A DNA stretch of 64,000 bases from Phocaeicola coprophilus (GTDB taxonomy: Bacteria > Bacteroidota > Bacteroidia > Bacteroidales > Bacteroidaceae), in contig JACJJM010000015.1 in the NCBI GenBank assembly GCA_016900015.1, forward strand, positions 28,342 through 92,341, in the 5' to 3' direction. The translations under genes and the position numbers were made by a program. Positions 54,901-63,863 of this stretch are shown piece by piece. Within the stretch, counting starts at the first letter, position 1, and the number at the start of each line of letters is the position of its first letter. The notes below the pieces were generated by a model. It was not told where the DNA came from and did no database searches. It worked only from the letters and a program-made list of their open reading frames with translations.

Positions 54901-56130
54901 ATGAAATGGCATCGCTTTTTGACTTTTTCGTGTTCCCTATGTGTGGCACTGTCATTGACCGCGCAAAACGACAGCATACATCTCCAGCATGGAAAAGAAA
55001 AATTCATCGACCGGCTCGCATCCTCGCAGGCATTCCGCATGACTTACATCGGAGTGCCACTAGTGGCGGGAGGACTTCTCGTCAAAAGTGAAGATGACCA
55101 TTTCCGCAGCCTCCGCAATGACTACCTGCCACAGTTTAGACACCATGCTGACGACTATCTGCAATATCTGCCGGCCGCTGTGATGCTCGGGATGAAGATA
55201 GGCGGCGTGGAAAGCCGCAGCTCATGGGGACGCATGCTGGCGTCAGACGCATTTTCCGCCTTATTGATGGGTAGCGTCGTCAATACGCTCAAACAGACCA
55301 CCCACGTGACGCGCCCCGACGGCTCAAACAGCCACTCCTTCCCTTCCGGACACACCGCCACGGCCTTCATGACCGCCACCATGCTGACCAAGGAATACGG
55401 ACACAAAAGTCCCTGGATAGGCATCGGTGCCTATTCTGTGGCCACAGCCACGGGACTGATGCGCATGGCAAACAACAAACATTGGCTGAGCGACGTGCTG
55501 ACAGGAGCCGGCATCGGTATCTTGTCCACAGAGACGGGATATTACTTGGCAGACCTTATCTTCAAAGAAAAAGGCATCAAACACTTTGCCGACTACGACA
55601 CATTCGACCGGTGGGACAATCCGTCATTCCTCAGCCTGTATGTAGGCTTCAACATCCCTTTAAGTGGTTATGACATCGACGAGCAACATGAATTCAGCAC
55701 ATCGTCCGGCAGTACGGCCGGCATAGAAGGAGCTTGGTTTCTCAACCCTTATGTGGGACTAGGAGGACGCTTCACAGCTTCCAGCACATCCGTCATTGTC
55801 AACAATGAAAAAGCTGAGGCCAACACCTTTAACGCAATATCTGTATGCGGAGGCGGTTACTTCTCTTATCCGTTGTCTTCCCGCTTCTTGATAGGCAGCA
55901 AGTTGTTGGGCGGCTATGTCCACTATCCCCAATGGCAACTCAGCGACATGACCGTCCCCCGACATGACGGATTCTGTGTCGGAAGTGGTGTCTCACTGAC
56001 TTTCCGTGCGACGGAACATTATGGCATGAAGCTGTTTTTGGACTATGATCTGATGCCATCACACAGCAAAAAGAGTGGAGAATGGATGCATACGTTGGTG
56101 GCAGGTTCTTCTTTCATGATTTCTTTTTAA
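54901..56130 (+). CDS. PAP2-family phosphatase with C-terminal outer-membrane barrel-like domain
   Basis: A 409-residue protein with a signal peptide (1-21, ending LSLTAQ). The PAP2 catalytic triplet is complete. It comprises KQTTHVTRP (Lys131-Pro139), PSGH at 148-151 and the motif from Arg188 to Asp198 in MRMANNKHWLSDVLTG. From about 225 the sequence changes to amphipathic strands (SFLSLYVGFNIPLSGY; YVGLGGRFTASSTSV; RFLIGSKLLGGYVHY) ending in Phe, as outer-membrane barrels do. It probably dephosphorylates a lipid (lipid A or undecaprenyl type) at the outer membrane. The substrate is not known. Confidence 0.85.
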   Translation: MKWHRFLTFSCSLCVALSLTAQNDSIHLQHGKEKFIDRLASSQAFRMTYIGVPLVAGGLLVKSEDDHFRSLRNDYLPQFRHHADDYLQYLPAAVMLGMKIGGVESRSSWGRMLASDAFSALLMGSVVNTLKQTTHVTRPDGSNSHSFPSGHTATAFMTATMLTKEYGHKSPWIGIGAYSVATATGLMRMANNKHWLSDVLTGAGIGILSTETGYYLADLIFKEKGIKHFADYDTFDRWDNPSFLSLYVGFNIPLSGYDIDEQHEFSTSSGSTAGIEGAWFLNPYVGLGGRFTASSTSVIVNNEKAEANTFNAISVCGGGYFSYPLSSRFLIGSKLLGGYVHYPQWQLSDMTVPRHDGFCVGSGVSLTFRATEHYGMKLFLDYDLMPSHSKKSGEWMHTLVAGSSFMISF

Positions 56131-56224
56131 CAGAAAAGATATAAGACCGTGGATAAGATGTATGTAACATAGAATTCGTATTTTTGCAACATCTACTTTC
56201 AAAACAAACCAGATAACTGACACC

Positions 56225-56914
56225 ATGAAGATCAAAGCTCTCTTATTGGCATTAGCCGCCGTGGCAACACTTTCGCTGCAAGCCCAGACAAACGAACGAT
56301 ACATCGAAGTGACGGGAACATCGGAAATAGAAATCGTCCCCGACAAGATTCATTATATCATCGAAATTCGGGAATACTTTGAAGAAGAATTTGACGGCCA
56401 CTCTAAACCTGAAGACTATCACACGAAAGTAGCCTTGCCGAAAATCGAACAGAGTCTGCGAGAGGCCCTCGTCCAAGCCGGCATTCCCCAAGATGCTGTC
56501 CGCACACAGGAAATAGGCGACTATTGGAGAAGACAAGGTCAAGACTACTTGGTATCCAAGAAGTTCGACATCACACTGACGGATTTCAATCAAATCGATA
56601 AAATCATCGAACACATAGATACAAAAGGCGTCAACACCATGCATATAGGAAAATTGGAAAACAAAGACATCTTGCAATATCACCAAAAGGGAAAAATCGA
56701 AGCCCTGAAAGCAGCACGCGAAAAAGCCTCTTACCTGGTTGCGGCATTGGGCAAAAGACTAGGAGACGTGATACGCATCGAAGAAAAAGAAAGCGGCAAC
56801 GCACTTTTATTTTCGCAAAGCAACGTAATGTCGTCCGATGTGGCAGCATTTGACGACTTCCGTACCATCAAAAAACATTATTCCATGCTTGTGCGCTTCG
56901 AAATCATTGACTAA
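56225..56914 (+). CDS. SIMPL domain protein (DUF541)
   Basis: A 229-residue exported protein with a signal peptide (LLALAAVATLSLQAQ) and one SIMPL/DUF541 domain. Hallmarks are RYIEVTGTSEIEIVPDKIHY, FDITLTDFNQIDKIIEHID, ALKAAREKASYLVAALGKRL and GDVIRIEE. SIMPL proteins form oligomers in the periplasm and are linked to oxidative or envelope stress, with unclear biochemistry. A TATTTTTG box at 56179-56186 may be its -7 element. Confidence 0.85.
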   Translation: MKIKALLLALAAVATLSLQAQTNERYIEVTGTSEIEIVPDKIHYIIEIREYFEEEFDGHSKPEDYHTKVALPKIEQSLREALVQAGIPQDAVRTQEIGDYWRRQGQDYLVSKKFDITLTDFNQIDKIIEHIDTKGVNTMHIGKLENKDILQYHQKGKIEALKAAREKASYLVAALGKRLGDVIRIEEKESGNALLFSQSNVMSSDVAAFDDFRTIKKHYSMLVRFEIID

Positions 56915-56969
56915 TTGGGAATATCCCCTCTCAACGTACCCGTCCTAAGGCAAACGAACCCGGCATTAA

Positions 56970-57030
56970 GGGCGTCCGACCTAGCCATAGACTCGAAGCT
57001 CGCTTACCCTGGACTCCGCCCATCCACGGA
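56970..57030. repeat. GC-rich interspersed repeat (copy 2)
   Basis: GCCATAGACTC and, seven bases on, GCTTACCCTGGA match the complement of 1190-1262. The block lies between the SIMPL gene and the GNAT gene. A frame open through it from 56915 is not counted as coding. Confidence 0.5.
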
Positions 57031-57064
57031 CTTTAGGGCTAGAAACATAAAAAATACAGCAACA

Positions 57065-58075
57065 ATGAACAACCGACTAGAAACCACCCGCCTCATCCTC
57101 CGTCCCTGGCAAGAGACTGACGCACAAAGTCTCTATAACTATGCCAAAGACCCCACCATCGGCTTCATGGCCGGATGGCCCTCACATACCTCCGTGGGAC
57201 ACAGCCTCGACGTGATACGCACTGTTTTTTCCGCCCCCGAAACCTATGCCGTAATTTTAAAAACTACGGGCGAACCCGTGGGAAGTGCAGGCATCATGTT
57301 CCATGACAGCCTGCACAGTGCTGCGATACAAGAAAATGAAGCGGAAATTGGTTATTGGATTGGCAGACCATATTGGGGGCAAGGGCTAATCCCCGAAGCT
57401 GTACGCTGCCTGCTGAGACGCTGTTTTGCCGACCTGTCCTTGTCGAGAGTATGGTGCGGCTACTATGACGGAAACAACCAGTCACGCCGTGTGATGGAAA
57501 AATGCGGACTGACATATCACCACACAGAAACCGGCAAACAATCCCCCTTGGGAGACCCCTTGGGAGACCTACGCACCGAACACTTCATGCAAATCACGGC
57601 TAACGAATGGAGACAGCTCGAACGGATTCAGTCTATCGCCCAGGAGCGAAGAACTGATGCCCTCATCGACCGGCTGCTCCAAGTGTGGGACGCATCTGTC
57701 CGCGCCTCTCATGATTTTCTGACAGACACAGACATCCATCATCTCACACCTTGGGTGAAAATGGCCTTAAAAGAAGTAGAAACCTTGCTCGTCGCTTATG
57801 ACAACGACTCTCCCATCGGATTCATCGGCATCCAGGGACAGAAAATCGAGATGCTCTTCCTCTCCCTTTCCTGCTTCGGACAGGGCTGGGGCAAACGATT
57901 CGTCCGTCTTGCCGTCAACCGATACAAAGCCACACTTGTCGACGTAAACGAACAAAACACCCGGGCAGCAGGCTTTTACCGTCATCTCGGATTCGAGACA
58001 TTCCGGCGCAACGAACTGGATGACCAAGGAAGCCCATTCCCAATCTTGCGGATGAAGCTAAAAGACAATGACTAA
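57065..58075 (+). CDS. Double-domain GNAT acetyltransferase (RimJ-type plus YjaB-type)
   Basis: A 336-residue protein with two GNAT domains. The first (about 1-175) is of the RimJ/RimL type: RLETTRLILRPWQETDAQSL, then EAEIGYWIGRPYWGQGLIPE, then VWCGYYDGNNQSRRVMEKCG. The second (about 195-336) resembles YjaB: IDRLLQVWDASVRASHDFLT, then PIGFIGIQGQKIEMLFLSLS, then FGQGWGKRFVRLAV, NEQNTRAAGFYRHLGFE. Both CoA-binding loops look intact. The ATG at 57065 follows the interspersed repeat. Its stop TAA (58073-58075) is the first three bases of an element terminal repeat (TAATGACCGATTTGGG), so the 3' end was reshaped by insertion. Confidence 0.85.
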   Translation: MNNRLETTRLILRPWQETDAQSLYNYAKDPTIGFMAGWPSHTSVGHSLDVIRTVFSAPETYAVILKTTGEPVGSAGIMFHDSLHSAAIQENEAEIGYWIGRPYWGQGLIPEAVRCLLRRCFADLSLSRVWCGYYDGNNQSRRVMEKCGLTYHHTETGKQSPLGDPLGDLRTEHFMQITANEWRQLERIQSIAQERRTDALIDRLLQVWDASVRASHDFLTDTDIHHLTPWVKMALKEVETLLVAYDNDSPIGFIGIQGQKIEMLFLSLSCFGQGWGKRFVRLAVNRYKATLVDVNEQNTRAAGFYRHLGFETFRRNELDDQGSPFPILRMKLKDND

Positions 58076-58089
58076 TGACCGATTTGGGT

Positions 58090-58295
58090 TAAACCCAAAT
58101 CGGTCATTAGACTTTGGGTAGATTGTCCACTCATGTCTTGCGTATTGCTTTTCGACTTGCAGAAGGCGTAGCGGGCTACGTCGAGGCAAGGCGGGGAGCA
58201 AGACGCTGGCAGAAGTGGGCAAGATAACCGAAGAGCTTTACTTTAGTTAGAAAAAAGAACATTTGAGCGGTCTAATGACCGATTTGGGTTAAATT
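58090..58295. mobile_element. TIR-bounded element, type A core (copy 1)
   Basis: CCCAAATCGGTCATTAGA at the left and its exact inverse at the right bound about 160 bases of core with GTAGATTGTCCACTCATGTC and AAGGCGTAGCGGGCTACGTC (the latter a hairpin). A further outward-facing terminal repeat (58073-58094) touches the left end, giving GGGTTAAACCC. The right end lies inside the reading frame of the convergent barrel-repeat gene and gives its last residues and stop. A near-identical copy is at 63661-63863. It carries no transposase. Confidence 0.78.
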
Positions 58296-60560
58296 ATAGG
58301 AAATGCCAAACTGTGTCGAAAAATGAGGCGCAACATGTTTTCCGGCAGTCTTCACCGTTATAAAACGCCCAGTCAGGCACGGTTCTGCAAACAAATCGAG
58401 TTTCGGCGACAATCTTACACGCAACTGCCCTCCGACATGCAAGTCTGGTGAAAATGAAGTACGCTGTCGTTCATCTAAATACCCTAATCCGACTCCAGAG
58501 AAAGCATGAACACTCACAATCCGGTCATTGTCATAGCCATAAGCCAACGTCGAAAGGTCCAATAACCAATCAAGGTCTGCACTCCAACGACTGAAATGCT
58601 TACGATTTGTCCAATTTACACCGACCCGCCAAGCTGCAAACGCATCGTACCATTGTCCATAACCGGCTCTTGCATCGAAATAAAACTGATGAAGGTTCCG
58701 AATTTGCACCGATGGGCCCAAAGCGGCATACACGAAACGATGACGAGCGTCAGCATCCTTTTTATACAACGCACGATTCTGCCGTACATCATATCCCCGC
58801 ATACGCAGATTGATGCCGACGGCTACATTTCCCAAAAAGCCCATCCCTCCGACATGGATGCCGGCATCCACCAAATCAGACGAATAAGCCTGCAATGAAG
58901 GCTCTACAAAAATTCCAGCCATCGCATTCAGGTGATACAATCCCTGCACCCCGACATTAACACCAGGGTAAAGATGACGCTGTTCGCTCTTTGCTCCCAA
59001 GCGAGCCCCAGCAACTCCAATCAATTCAAAACGCCGTTCTGGGTCATATCCTCCCATGAAATTTGTGAAGTTAAACAGATAGTCAATTCCCGCACTGGCC
59101 AAATTTTTCCGGTTGTCTGCCGGATAAGACTTATACTTACGAACTTCTGCAGCTAAACGCAATCCGGAACAAGCGCTCAACCACTTGCCAATGCCCACGT
59201 ACACCATCGGCTCTGCATAATCCGACGGATGGCGAAACACTTCAGATGTAGCCGCAGAAGATAGTCCCAAAGCACCTTGCACAAACAAATTGTCCCAGAA
59301 TGACTTGTTCTCAAACAAGCCATTACCTACACGACCGTCTGTTTTCTCACGACGATAGAATGTGAATCCGGCTTCCAGCGTAGATAGCAAATCAAACTTG
59401 CGAAACGAATTTCGTACCGGTTCAAAATCCCCTCCATAGAGGGCTACGCGTGGCTCTACATAGAAACTACTTTGCCGCCCAATCCGAAAATTCATCTGTA
59501 CCCCAGCTCCAATACCCGGTGACAGTTCCGTATTCACCCATTTTGAAGCAGCAAGTTCCACTCCGGCAACTCCGTTCAGCCAGAATTTCCGTCCGTCGTG
59601 ATAACCTCCCATCAAATTCGTCAAATTAAACAGGTAGTCCACCTGTACGGAAGCTTCTTTCAATTTCGGACTTTCACTCACCGGATAATATCCTAAACGC
59701 AACTTGCCTCGAAAAGCCGAATAAGCATTGACCTCCTTGCCTATCGCCACATTTCCTGTCAGACCCAGATTCTCGAACGTGGTCCTCAAAGGTCTTCGTA
59801 CCACAGCTCCCGTCCCGACACCAACAGATAAAAACATATTGTCATCTCCACTCTGCTGAGAATATTTGTCTTTTCCACGAGCATCTCCTGAAAGCAAGCG
59901 ATAAGACAATCCTACATTTACGCTGCCTGCCAATTTGTAATTGCGCCAAGAGGGCTCACCCAAAGGGGTTACTCCATTTGAATAAAATGTAACTCGGGGT
60001 TCTAAAAACACAGAAGTCAAGTTCGACAATCGAAGCGTCCCCAACAAGCCTGTATGCACCCCGCTCCCCCATCGAGAAACACCCGACTTTCGAGCATAGA
60101 CAGCTTCTATTCCCAACAAAGCCGAAAGTTCAAATGGTCGCTGCAATGAATAGCCTGCCTGCTGCAAAGCTGTCAGATTCAACAAATAATCTAACTCTGC
60201 ACCTATATATTTATTCTTCCCTGCACCATAATGCATCCATCCGGCCTTTGCACCGACCCGCACACCGTGGACCGGAGTCAACCAATCTCCCATCATCAAT
60301 GATGCCTGCGGGGAAGGAGAAGCTCCGTCCACATTGAGCCAGTTCAGCCCGACCCCTCCCATCAGAAAAAGGTGATCTCCCAACTTTTTGTTGGAAAAAG
60401 TCTCATTCTTCAGAGGTTTCTGCAATAAATAATCGAACGCGTTTTCATATTTTCGCTGACGTACAAGCGAATCGCCTGTTGCTTCAGTCTGAGCCATTAA
60501 CTCGCGTCCTTGTCCCAGCATGGCAAGCAGACAGACACTATATAGCATGTATTTATTCAT
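58272..60560 (-). CDS. Outer-membrane protein of four tandem beta-barrel-like units
   Basis: A 762-residue exported protein (signal peptide about 1-24, ending ELMAQ). The mature part repeats four times at about 64-222, 242-402, 424-588 and 608-755. Each unit has an opening strand (LFLMGGVGLNW, MFLSVGVGTGA, LFVQGALGLSS, RFVYAALGPSV), a middle motif (LDYLLNLTAL, VDYLFNLTNLMGGY, IDYLFNFTNFMGGY, LDWLLDLSTLAYGY) and a late motif (VFLEPRVTFY, FYVEPRVALY, IFVEPSLQAY, LFAEPCLTGR). The alternating aromatic strands suggest a barrel, perhaps DUF3575-like. The last residues TQIGH and the stop come from the element repeat. It overlaps the upstream gene by 8 bases. The function is unknown. Confidence 0.78.
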   Translation of the reverse strand: MNKYMLYSVCLLAMLGQGRELMAQTEATGDSLVRQRKYENAFDYLLQKPLKNETFSNKKLGDHLFLMGGVGLNWLNVDGASPSPQASLMMGDWLTPVHGVRVGAKAGWMHYGAGKNKYIGAELDYLLNLTALQQAGYSLQRPFELSALLGIEAVYARKSGVSRWGSGVHTGLLGTLRLSNLTSVFLEPRVTFYSNGVTPLGEPSWRNYKLAGSVNVGLSYRLLSGDARGKDKYSQQSGDDNMFLSVGVGTGAVVRRPLRTTFENLGLTGNVAIGKEVNAYSAFRGKLRLGYYPVSESPKLKEASVQVDYLFNLTNLMGGYHDGRKFWLNGVAGVELAASKWVNTELSPGIGAGVQMNFRIGRQSSFYVEPRVALYGGDFEPVRNSFRKFDLLSTLEAGFTFYRREKTDGRVGNGLFENKSFWDNLFVQGALGLSSAATSEVFRHPSDYAEPMVYVGIGKWLSACSGLRLAAEVRKYKSYPADNRKNLASAGIDYLFNFTNFMGGYDPERRFELIGVAGARLGAKSEQRHLYPGVNVGVQGLYHLNAMAGIFVEPSLQAYSSDLVDAGIHVGGMGFLGNVAVGINLRMRGYDVRQNRALYKKDADARHRFVYAALGPSVQIRNLHQFYFDARAGYGQWYDAFAAWRVGVNWTNRKHFSRWSADLDWLLDLSTLAYGYDNDRIVSVHAFSGVGLGYLDERQRTSFSPDLHVGGQLRVRLSPKLDLFAEPCLTGRFITVKTAGKHVAPHFSTQFGISYNLTQIGH

Positions 60561-62580
60561 TTCCATCTTTAATCCTTTGATATATTTCATATACATCTGC
60601 ATCTCCACGAGCCACATTCTCCAACTTGGGATCAAGCTCCAGCGCTTTTTTCAGGCTCTCACAAGCCATGGTAGACAGATTGCTGCGGTTGCAGCAGATA
60701 GCTTTGACATAATAGCCCCGCGCATCCAGATTCTCCATCCCAATAATAGAAGAAAGAGCCGTCTTATTATCTCCTTCATCCAGCTTAATGAGCACCTTGT
60801 TGAGCACATCAGTCTGTTCTATGAGTGCCTTGTCCTCTGCTGTCATAGCTCCGTTCATGGCATTGACAAAAGCACAAATAAGCCGTGTTTCCGGTGTCTT
60901 GCGCATTGGACTATTAGCCACGGCATAGGCATCAGCATAGCGTTGCGCTTCCAACAGTGCTATAATATGATTGATTTTTACTGCCACCGGCACATCTCCC
61001 TTATAAGAAACAAAACGTTCTAACAATGTATCATCAGCAGCTCCACGATGTATCAAAAGTACAGCCAAATCATTGGCTGCCATCATGAAATTTGGATACT
61101 CAGCCAATGCCTTGCGACAAATAGCTTCTTTCTGCCTTACGTCCATTTCCGCACGATACAATCGCCAAAATTCAAACTCTGACAATTTTTTACCTTCGGC
61201 ATACAAGCGCCTTATCTCCGGGACGGTTCGGTTCCGATAGATTGAATAGGTATATTTATAGCGCGCCGTACGCAGACGGGGCAAATAGACTTCAGCGATG
61301 AGCGACTTATAACCATCGAGTGCCTGGACTCCTCTCCACTGCTTATAGTAGTCCGAAGGATATTGTCTCAAGATGGTTTCTATCCGGGAAGCTATGCTGT
61401 CATGTCCATCGCGACGGAGAGCAGGAAGCAGACTGTCCCATGGAGCAACTTCTGCATTGGAATGCACCTCTATCAAAGCACGAGTCTGCGGGCTTAGCCG
61501 ACTTACGATATAATCCAATGCTACACGCATTCGCTCCCTGGCTAACGCCAGGTTACGTTCATAACCACCATCAGGCGAAGCTATACCCGTGATACTAAAA
61601 GATTGTAACGTGACACCTTCTTCCCCATCAAGCATCTTCAATTCTTCCTCCAGACGTCCCATTTCAGCCAAATTAACCGAATCATTCAAATTCAATCTAC
61701 TTTGCCCAATAAGATAACGCAGGTTTATGTTCCCTTCCGTGTCCATGAATTGACGGTTCGGTCGCGGAAAATAATTAGAATCCGTTATCACTTGTGGAGA
61801 CATAGACACTTTCAGGAATTTAAGCGGATTGATTGATCCACGAATATAATCCGGCAACGAATCCATCTTCCGCACTCGACTGTAGTCTTCATAGGACTTA
61901 TAAATGTTCAGCGCAAACACATCTTTGGGATGCTCTACGAACACGGTATCACGATAGACCAAACCGATACGGCTCGAATCTGTCACGTGCTTGTCAGCCA
62001 CAACAATATAAGGAGATAAAGGGTCATGTTCCAAATGACCGTCATACATCCGTCGCTGTGTCCAGTTATACTTTTTACCATCAAGTACCAAAGGTTTCAT
62101 TCGTACAGCTTTTCCTGTACTCACATTTTCCAGTACGGGTTGGAAAATAAAACGATAATTTCCGCGAAACAGTCTTTTGGGAAGCGTGATAGGCAATTCA
62201 TAAGGCATCAAGTTACCCTGTACCTTAGGCGGCACTTTACCAATACTTTCGTTCACATAACGCGCACTTACCGTCACCTCTTCCACGACCGCATTAGGAA
62301 GCAACTGTATGATAACATTCTTTCCTTGCGAGGAAGCTATACGCTGACTTTGATAGCCTATGTAGGAAAACTCCACAGAATCGGCATCTGTACGCATATC
62401 GAAATGCCCCTGCATGTCTGTTACGCCAAGCCAGCGTCCTCCCACCTCTTTAATGTTTGCATTCGGCAAATTGCCTGCGTCATCAAGCACATATCCATTG
62501 ATACGATACGTCTGAGCTGTCGCCGCTGTCGTACCCATACACGCAAGGGCAACCCAGAACCATTTATTTTGTAATCTCAT
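60553..62580 (-). CDS. Envelope protein with carboxypeptidase-like, OmpA-like and TPR regions
   Basis: A 675-residue exported protein (signal peptide ending TTAATAQ). Residues 25-95 form a carboxypeptidase-regulatory-like domain (INGYVLDDAGNLPNANIKEV; VEFSYIGYQSQRI). A central region at about 100-310 is unrecognised. An OmpA-like segment at about 320-380 reads SFSITGIASPDGGYERNLAL and ARERMRVALDYIVSRL. The last 190 residues are helical repeats of TPR type (AICRKALAEYPNFMMAANDL; ACESLKKALELDPKLENV). It probably sits in the periplasm or outer membrane, tethered to peptidoglycan by the OmpA-like part. Such proteins often accompany DUF3575 genes in fimbria-type loci, but no fimbrillin gene is seen here. 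Confidence 0.72.
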   Translation of the reverse strand: MRLQNKWFWVALACMGTTAATAQTYRINGYVLDDAGNLPNANIKEVGGRWLGVTDMQGHFDMRTDADSVEFSYIGYQSQRIASSQGKNVIIQLLPNAVVEEVTVSARYVNESIGKVPPKVQGNLMPYELPITLPKRLFRGNYRFIFQPVLENVSTGKAVRMKPLVLDGKKYNWTQRRMYDGHLEHDPLSPYIVVADKHVTDSSRIGLVYRDTVFVEHPKDVFALNIYKSYEDYSRVRKMDSLPDYIRGSINPLKFLKVSMSPQVITDSNYFPRPNRQFMDTEGNINLRYLIGQSRLNLNDSVNLAEMGRLEEELKMLDGEEGVTLQSFSITGIASPDGGYERNLALARERMRVALDYIVSRLSPQTRALIEVHSNAEVAPWDSLLPALRRDGHDSIASRIETILRQYPSDYYKQWRGVQALDGYKSLIAEVYLPRLRTARYKYTYSIYRNRTVPEIRRLYAEGKKLSEFEFWRLYRAEMDVRQKEAICRKALAEYPNFMMAANDLAVLLIHRGAADDTLLERFVSYKGDVPVAVKINHIIALLEAQRYADAYAVANSPMRKTPETRLICAFVNAMNGAMTAEDKALIEQTDVLNKVLIKLDEGDNKTALSSIIGMENLDARGYYVKAICCNRSNLSTMACESLKKALELDPKLENVARGDADVYEIYQRIKDGNE

Positions 62581-62679
62581 TCTTATACGATAACATTTAA
62601 GAACACAACCTATTTCACAAATTCCGGATAGACATCCTTTATAAATGTTTATTTCGGAATCCTGATAGCTACGCCCGTC

Positions 62680-63207
62680 TTATAAGATATATGATAAAGT
62701 CACTCCCACTCGCATAGGCACTATCGCCCAACCTGTATGATTGGCCTTTTCGGGTTGCTCATTTCGATAATTCTTTTCTCTGAAATGCACCATCCCCACT
62801 CCTACACTGGTTTCCAAATTCCATCGCCTGCTCAGCACAAAAGCATATCCATAAACGCAACCAGTTCCCACGGCATCACCATGATGACGCTTTTCTTCGA
62901 ATTGAAAATGATAGTTTGTAAACAAGCCTGCAATACCTACAAAATGACGTGCCATAGGACGCTCCAACCAATAACGCAATTCTGGTTCTACTCCTGCAAA
63001 ATGCAATTTATAATCCTTGATAGATGTCACACTCCCTGCCACACTTACATCGGCCGTCAATTTAGGGGTCAACCGGGCTTCAAGCTCTACATTGGGAGTC
63101 AGGGCAGCCCAATAAAGCAAATTGGTCTTCAGTGCAATACGTTGAGCCCAGCAACTACCTGCGGAAAGGATGACTACAAGCATCATGCAATGTAATCGCT
63201 TCTTCAT
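62680..63207 (-). CDS. DUF3575 family outer-membrane protein
   Basis: A 175-residue protein with a signal peptide (MLVVILSAGSCWAQ) and the DUF3575 hallmarks IALKTNLLYWAALTPNVELE, LHFAGVEPELRYWL, HFVGIAGLFTNYHFQFEEKR and GYAFVLSRRWNLETSVGVGM. The strand pattern fits a small beta-barrel ending in SYIL. It leads a minus-strand set with the OmpA/TPR-type gene (99 bases on) and the four-unit barrel gene. DUF3575 genes are frequent in Bacteroidales fimbrial or envelope operons, and their function is not known. Confidence 0.82.
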   Translation of the reverse strand: MKKRLHCMMLVVILSAGSCWAQRIALKTNLLYWAALTPNVELEARLTPKLTADVSVAGSVTSIKDYKLHFAGVEPELRYWLERPMARHFVGIAGLFTNYHFQFEEKRHHGDAVGTGCVYGYAFVLSRRWNLETSVGVGMVHFREKNYRNEQPEKANHTGWAIVPMRVGVTLSYIL

Positions 63208-63498
63208 AATCGTACGATAATTATCTTTTTATTCTTTAATGTGAATGCCGCAAATCATCAATTCAGATAAAATAAAATCATGCATTTCATCCAATCAATC
63301 AAATGCGGGTGCTCTTTAATATAAAATTTCCGGTAAAGATAGATAAACTCATGTTTATTCTTTCTTTACCGGCATTATAATCAAATAAAAAATACTATCA
63401 ACAGTTAAAGCACTTCCCAATAAACTGATTTACAGATAGTATATATTTTCTCATCACGTAAGTTATTCCATATCCACAGGCATCACTCTTTTTTAGTT

Positions 63499-63660
63499 TT
63501 AGGACTCTGTATCATTCACCAAACAATCGTTGTGCTTCCCTATAATATTCAGCGAACCTATGTCATGGCATTTGCCCTGCATCACCCAAGCATGCATCGG
63601 GGCACGTTCGCACAGATAGTGAGCCAAGTTGCCTGGAGCATCCTTTCCACAACCGTGGTT
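63499..63660 (-). pseudogene. C-terminal relic of a sugar nucleotidyltransferase
   Basis: The complement of 63499-63660 reads HGCGKDAPGNLAHYLCERAP then MHAWVMQGKCHDIGSLNIIG and stops at TES. The PGNLxxYL and GKxxDIGS motifs are typical of the end of NTP-transferase (mannose-1-phosphate guanylyltransferase or glucose-1-phosphate thymidylyltransferase-like) enzymes. Immediately upstream the frame enters the terminal repeat of the element at 63661, so the first roughly 190 residues are gone. The identification rests on about 50 residues. Confidence 0.5.
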
Positions 63661-63863
63661 TAAACCCAAATAGGTCATTAGACTTTGGGTAGATTGTCCA
63701 CTTATGTCTTGCGGGTTGCTTTTCGGCTTACTGAAGGCGTAGCGGGCTACGTCAAGGTAAGCTGGGAGGCAAGACGCCGGCAGAAGTGGGCAAGATGCCC
63801 GAAGAGCTTTGCTTTATTAGGAAAAAGAATCTTTGAGCGGTCTAATGACCAATTTGGGTTAAA
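63661..63863. mobile_element. TIR-bounded element, type A core (copy 2)
   Basis: The left end is CCCAAATAGGTCATTAGA and the right end TCTAATGACCAATTTGGG, each with one change from the consensus. The core closely follows the 58090-58295 element (GTAGATTGTCCACTTATGTC; AAGGCGTAGCGGGCTACGTC; GGCAGAAGTGGGCAAGAT). A short frame on the plus strand is not convincing. AACCCCAATCATTAACC follows directly and may be another broken end. Confidence 0.78.

Noticed and set aside
56915..57064. N-terminal extension of the double GNAT protein
   Set aside because: The extra frame is the GC-rich repeat, and the canonical GNAT N-terminus begins at the ATG at 57065.
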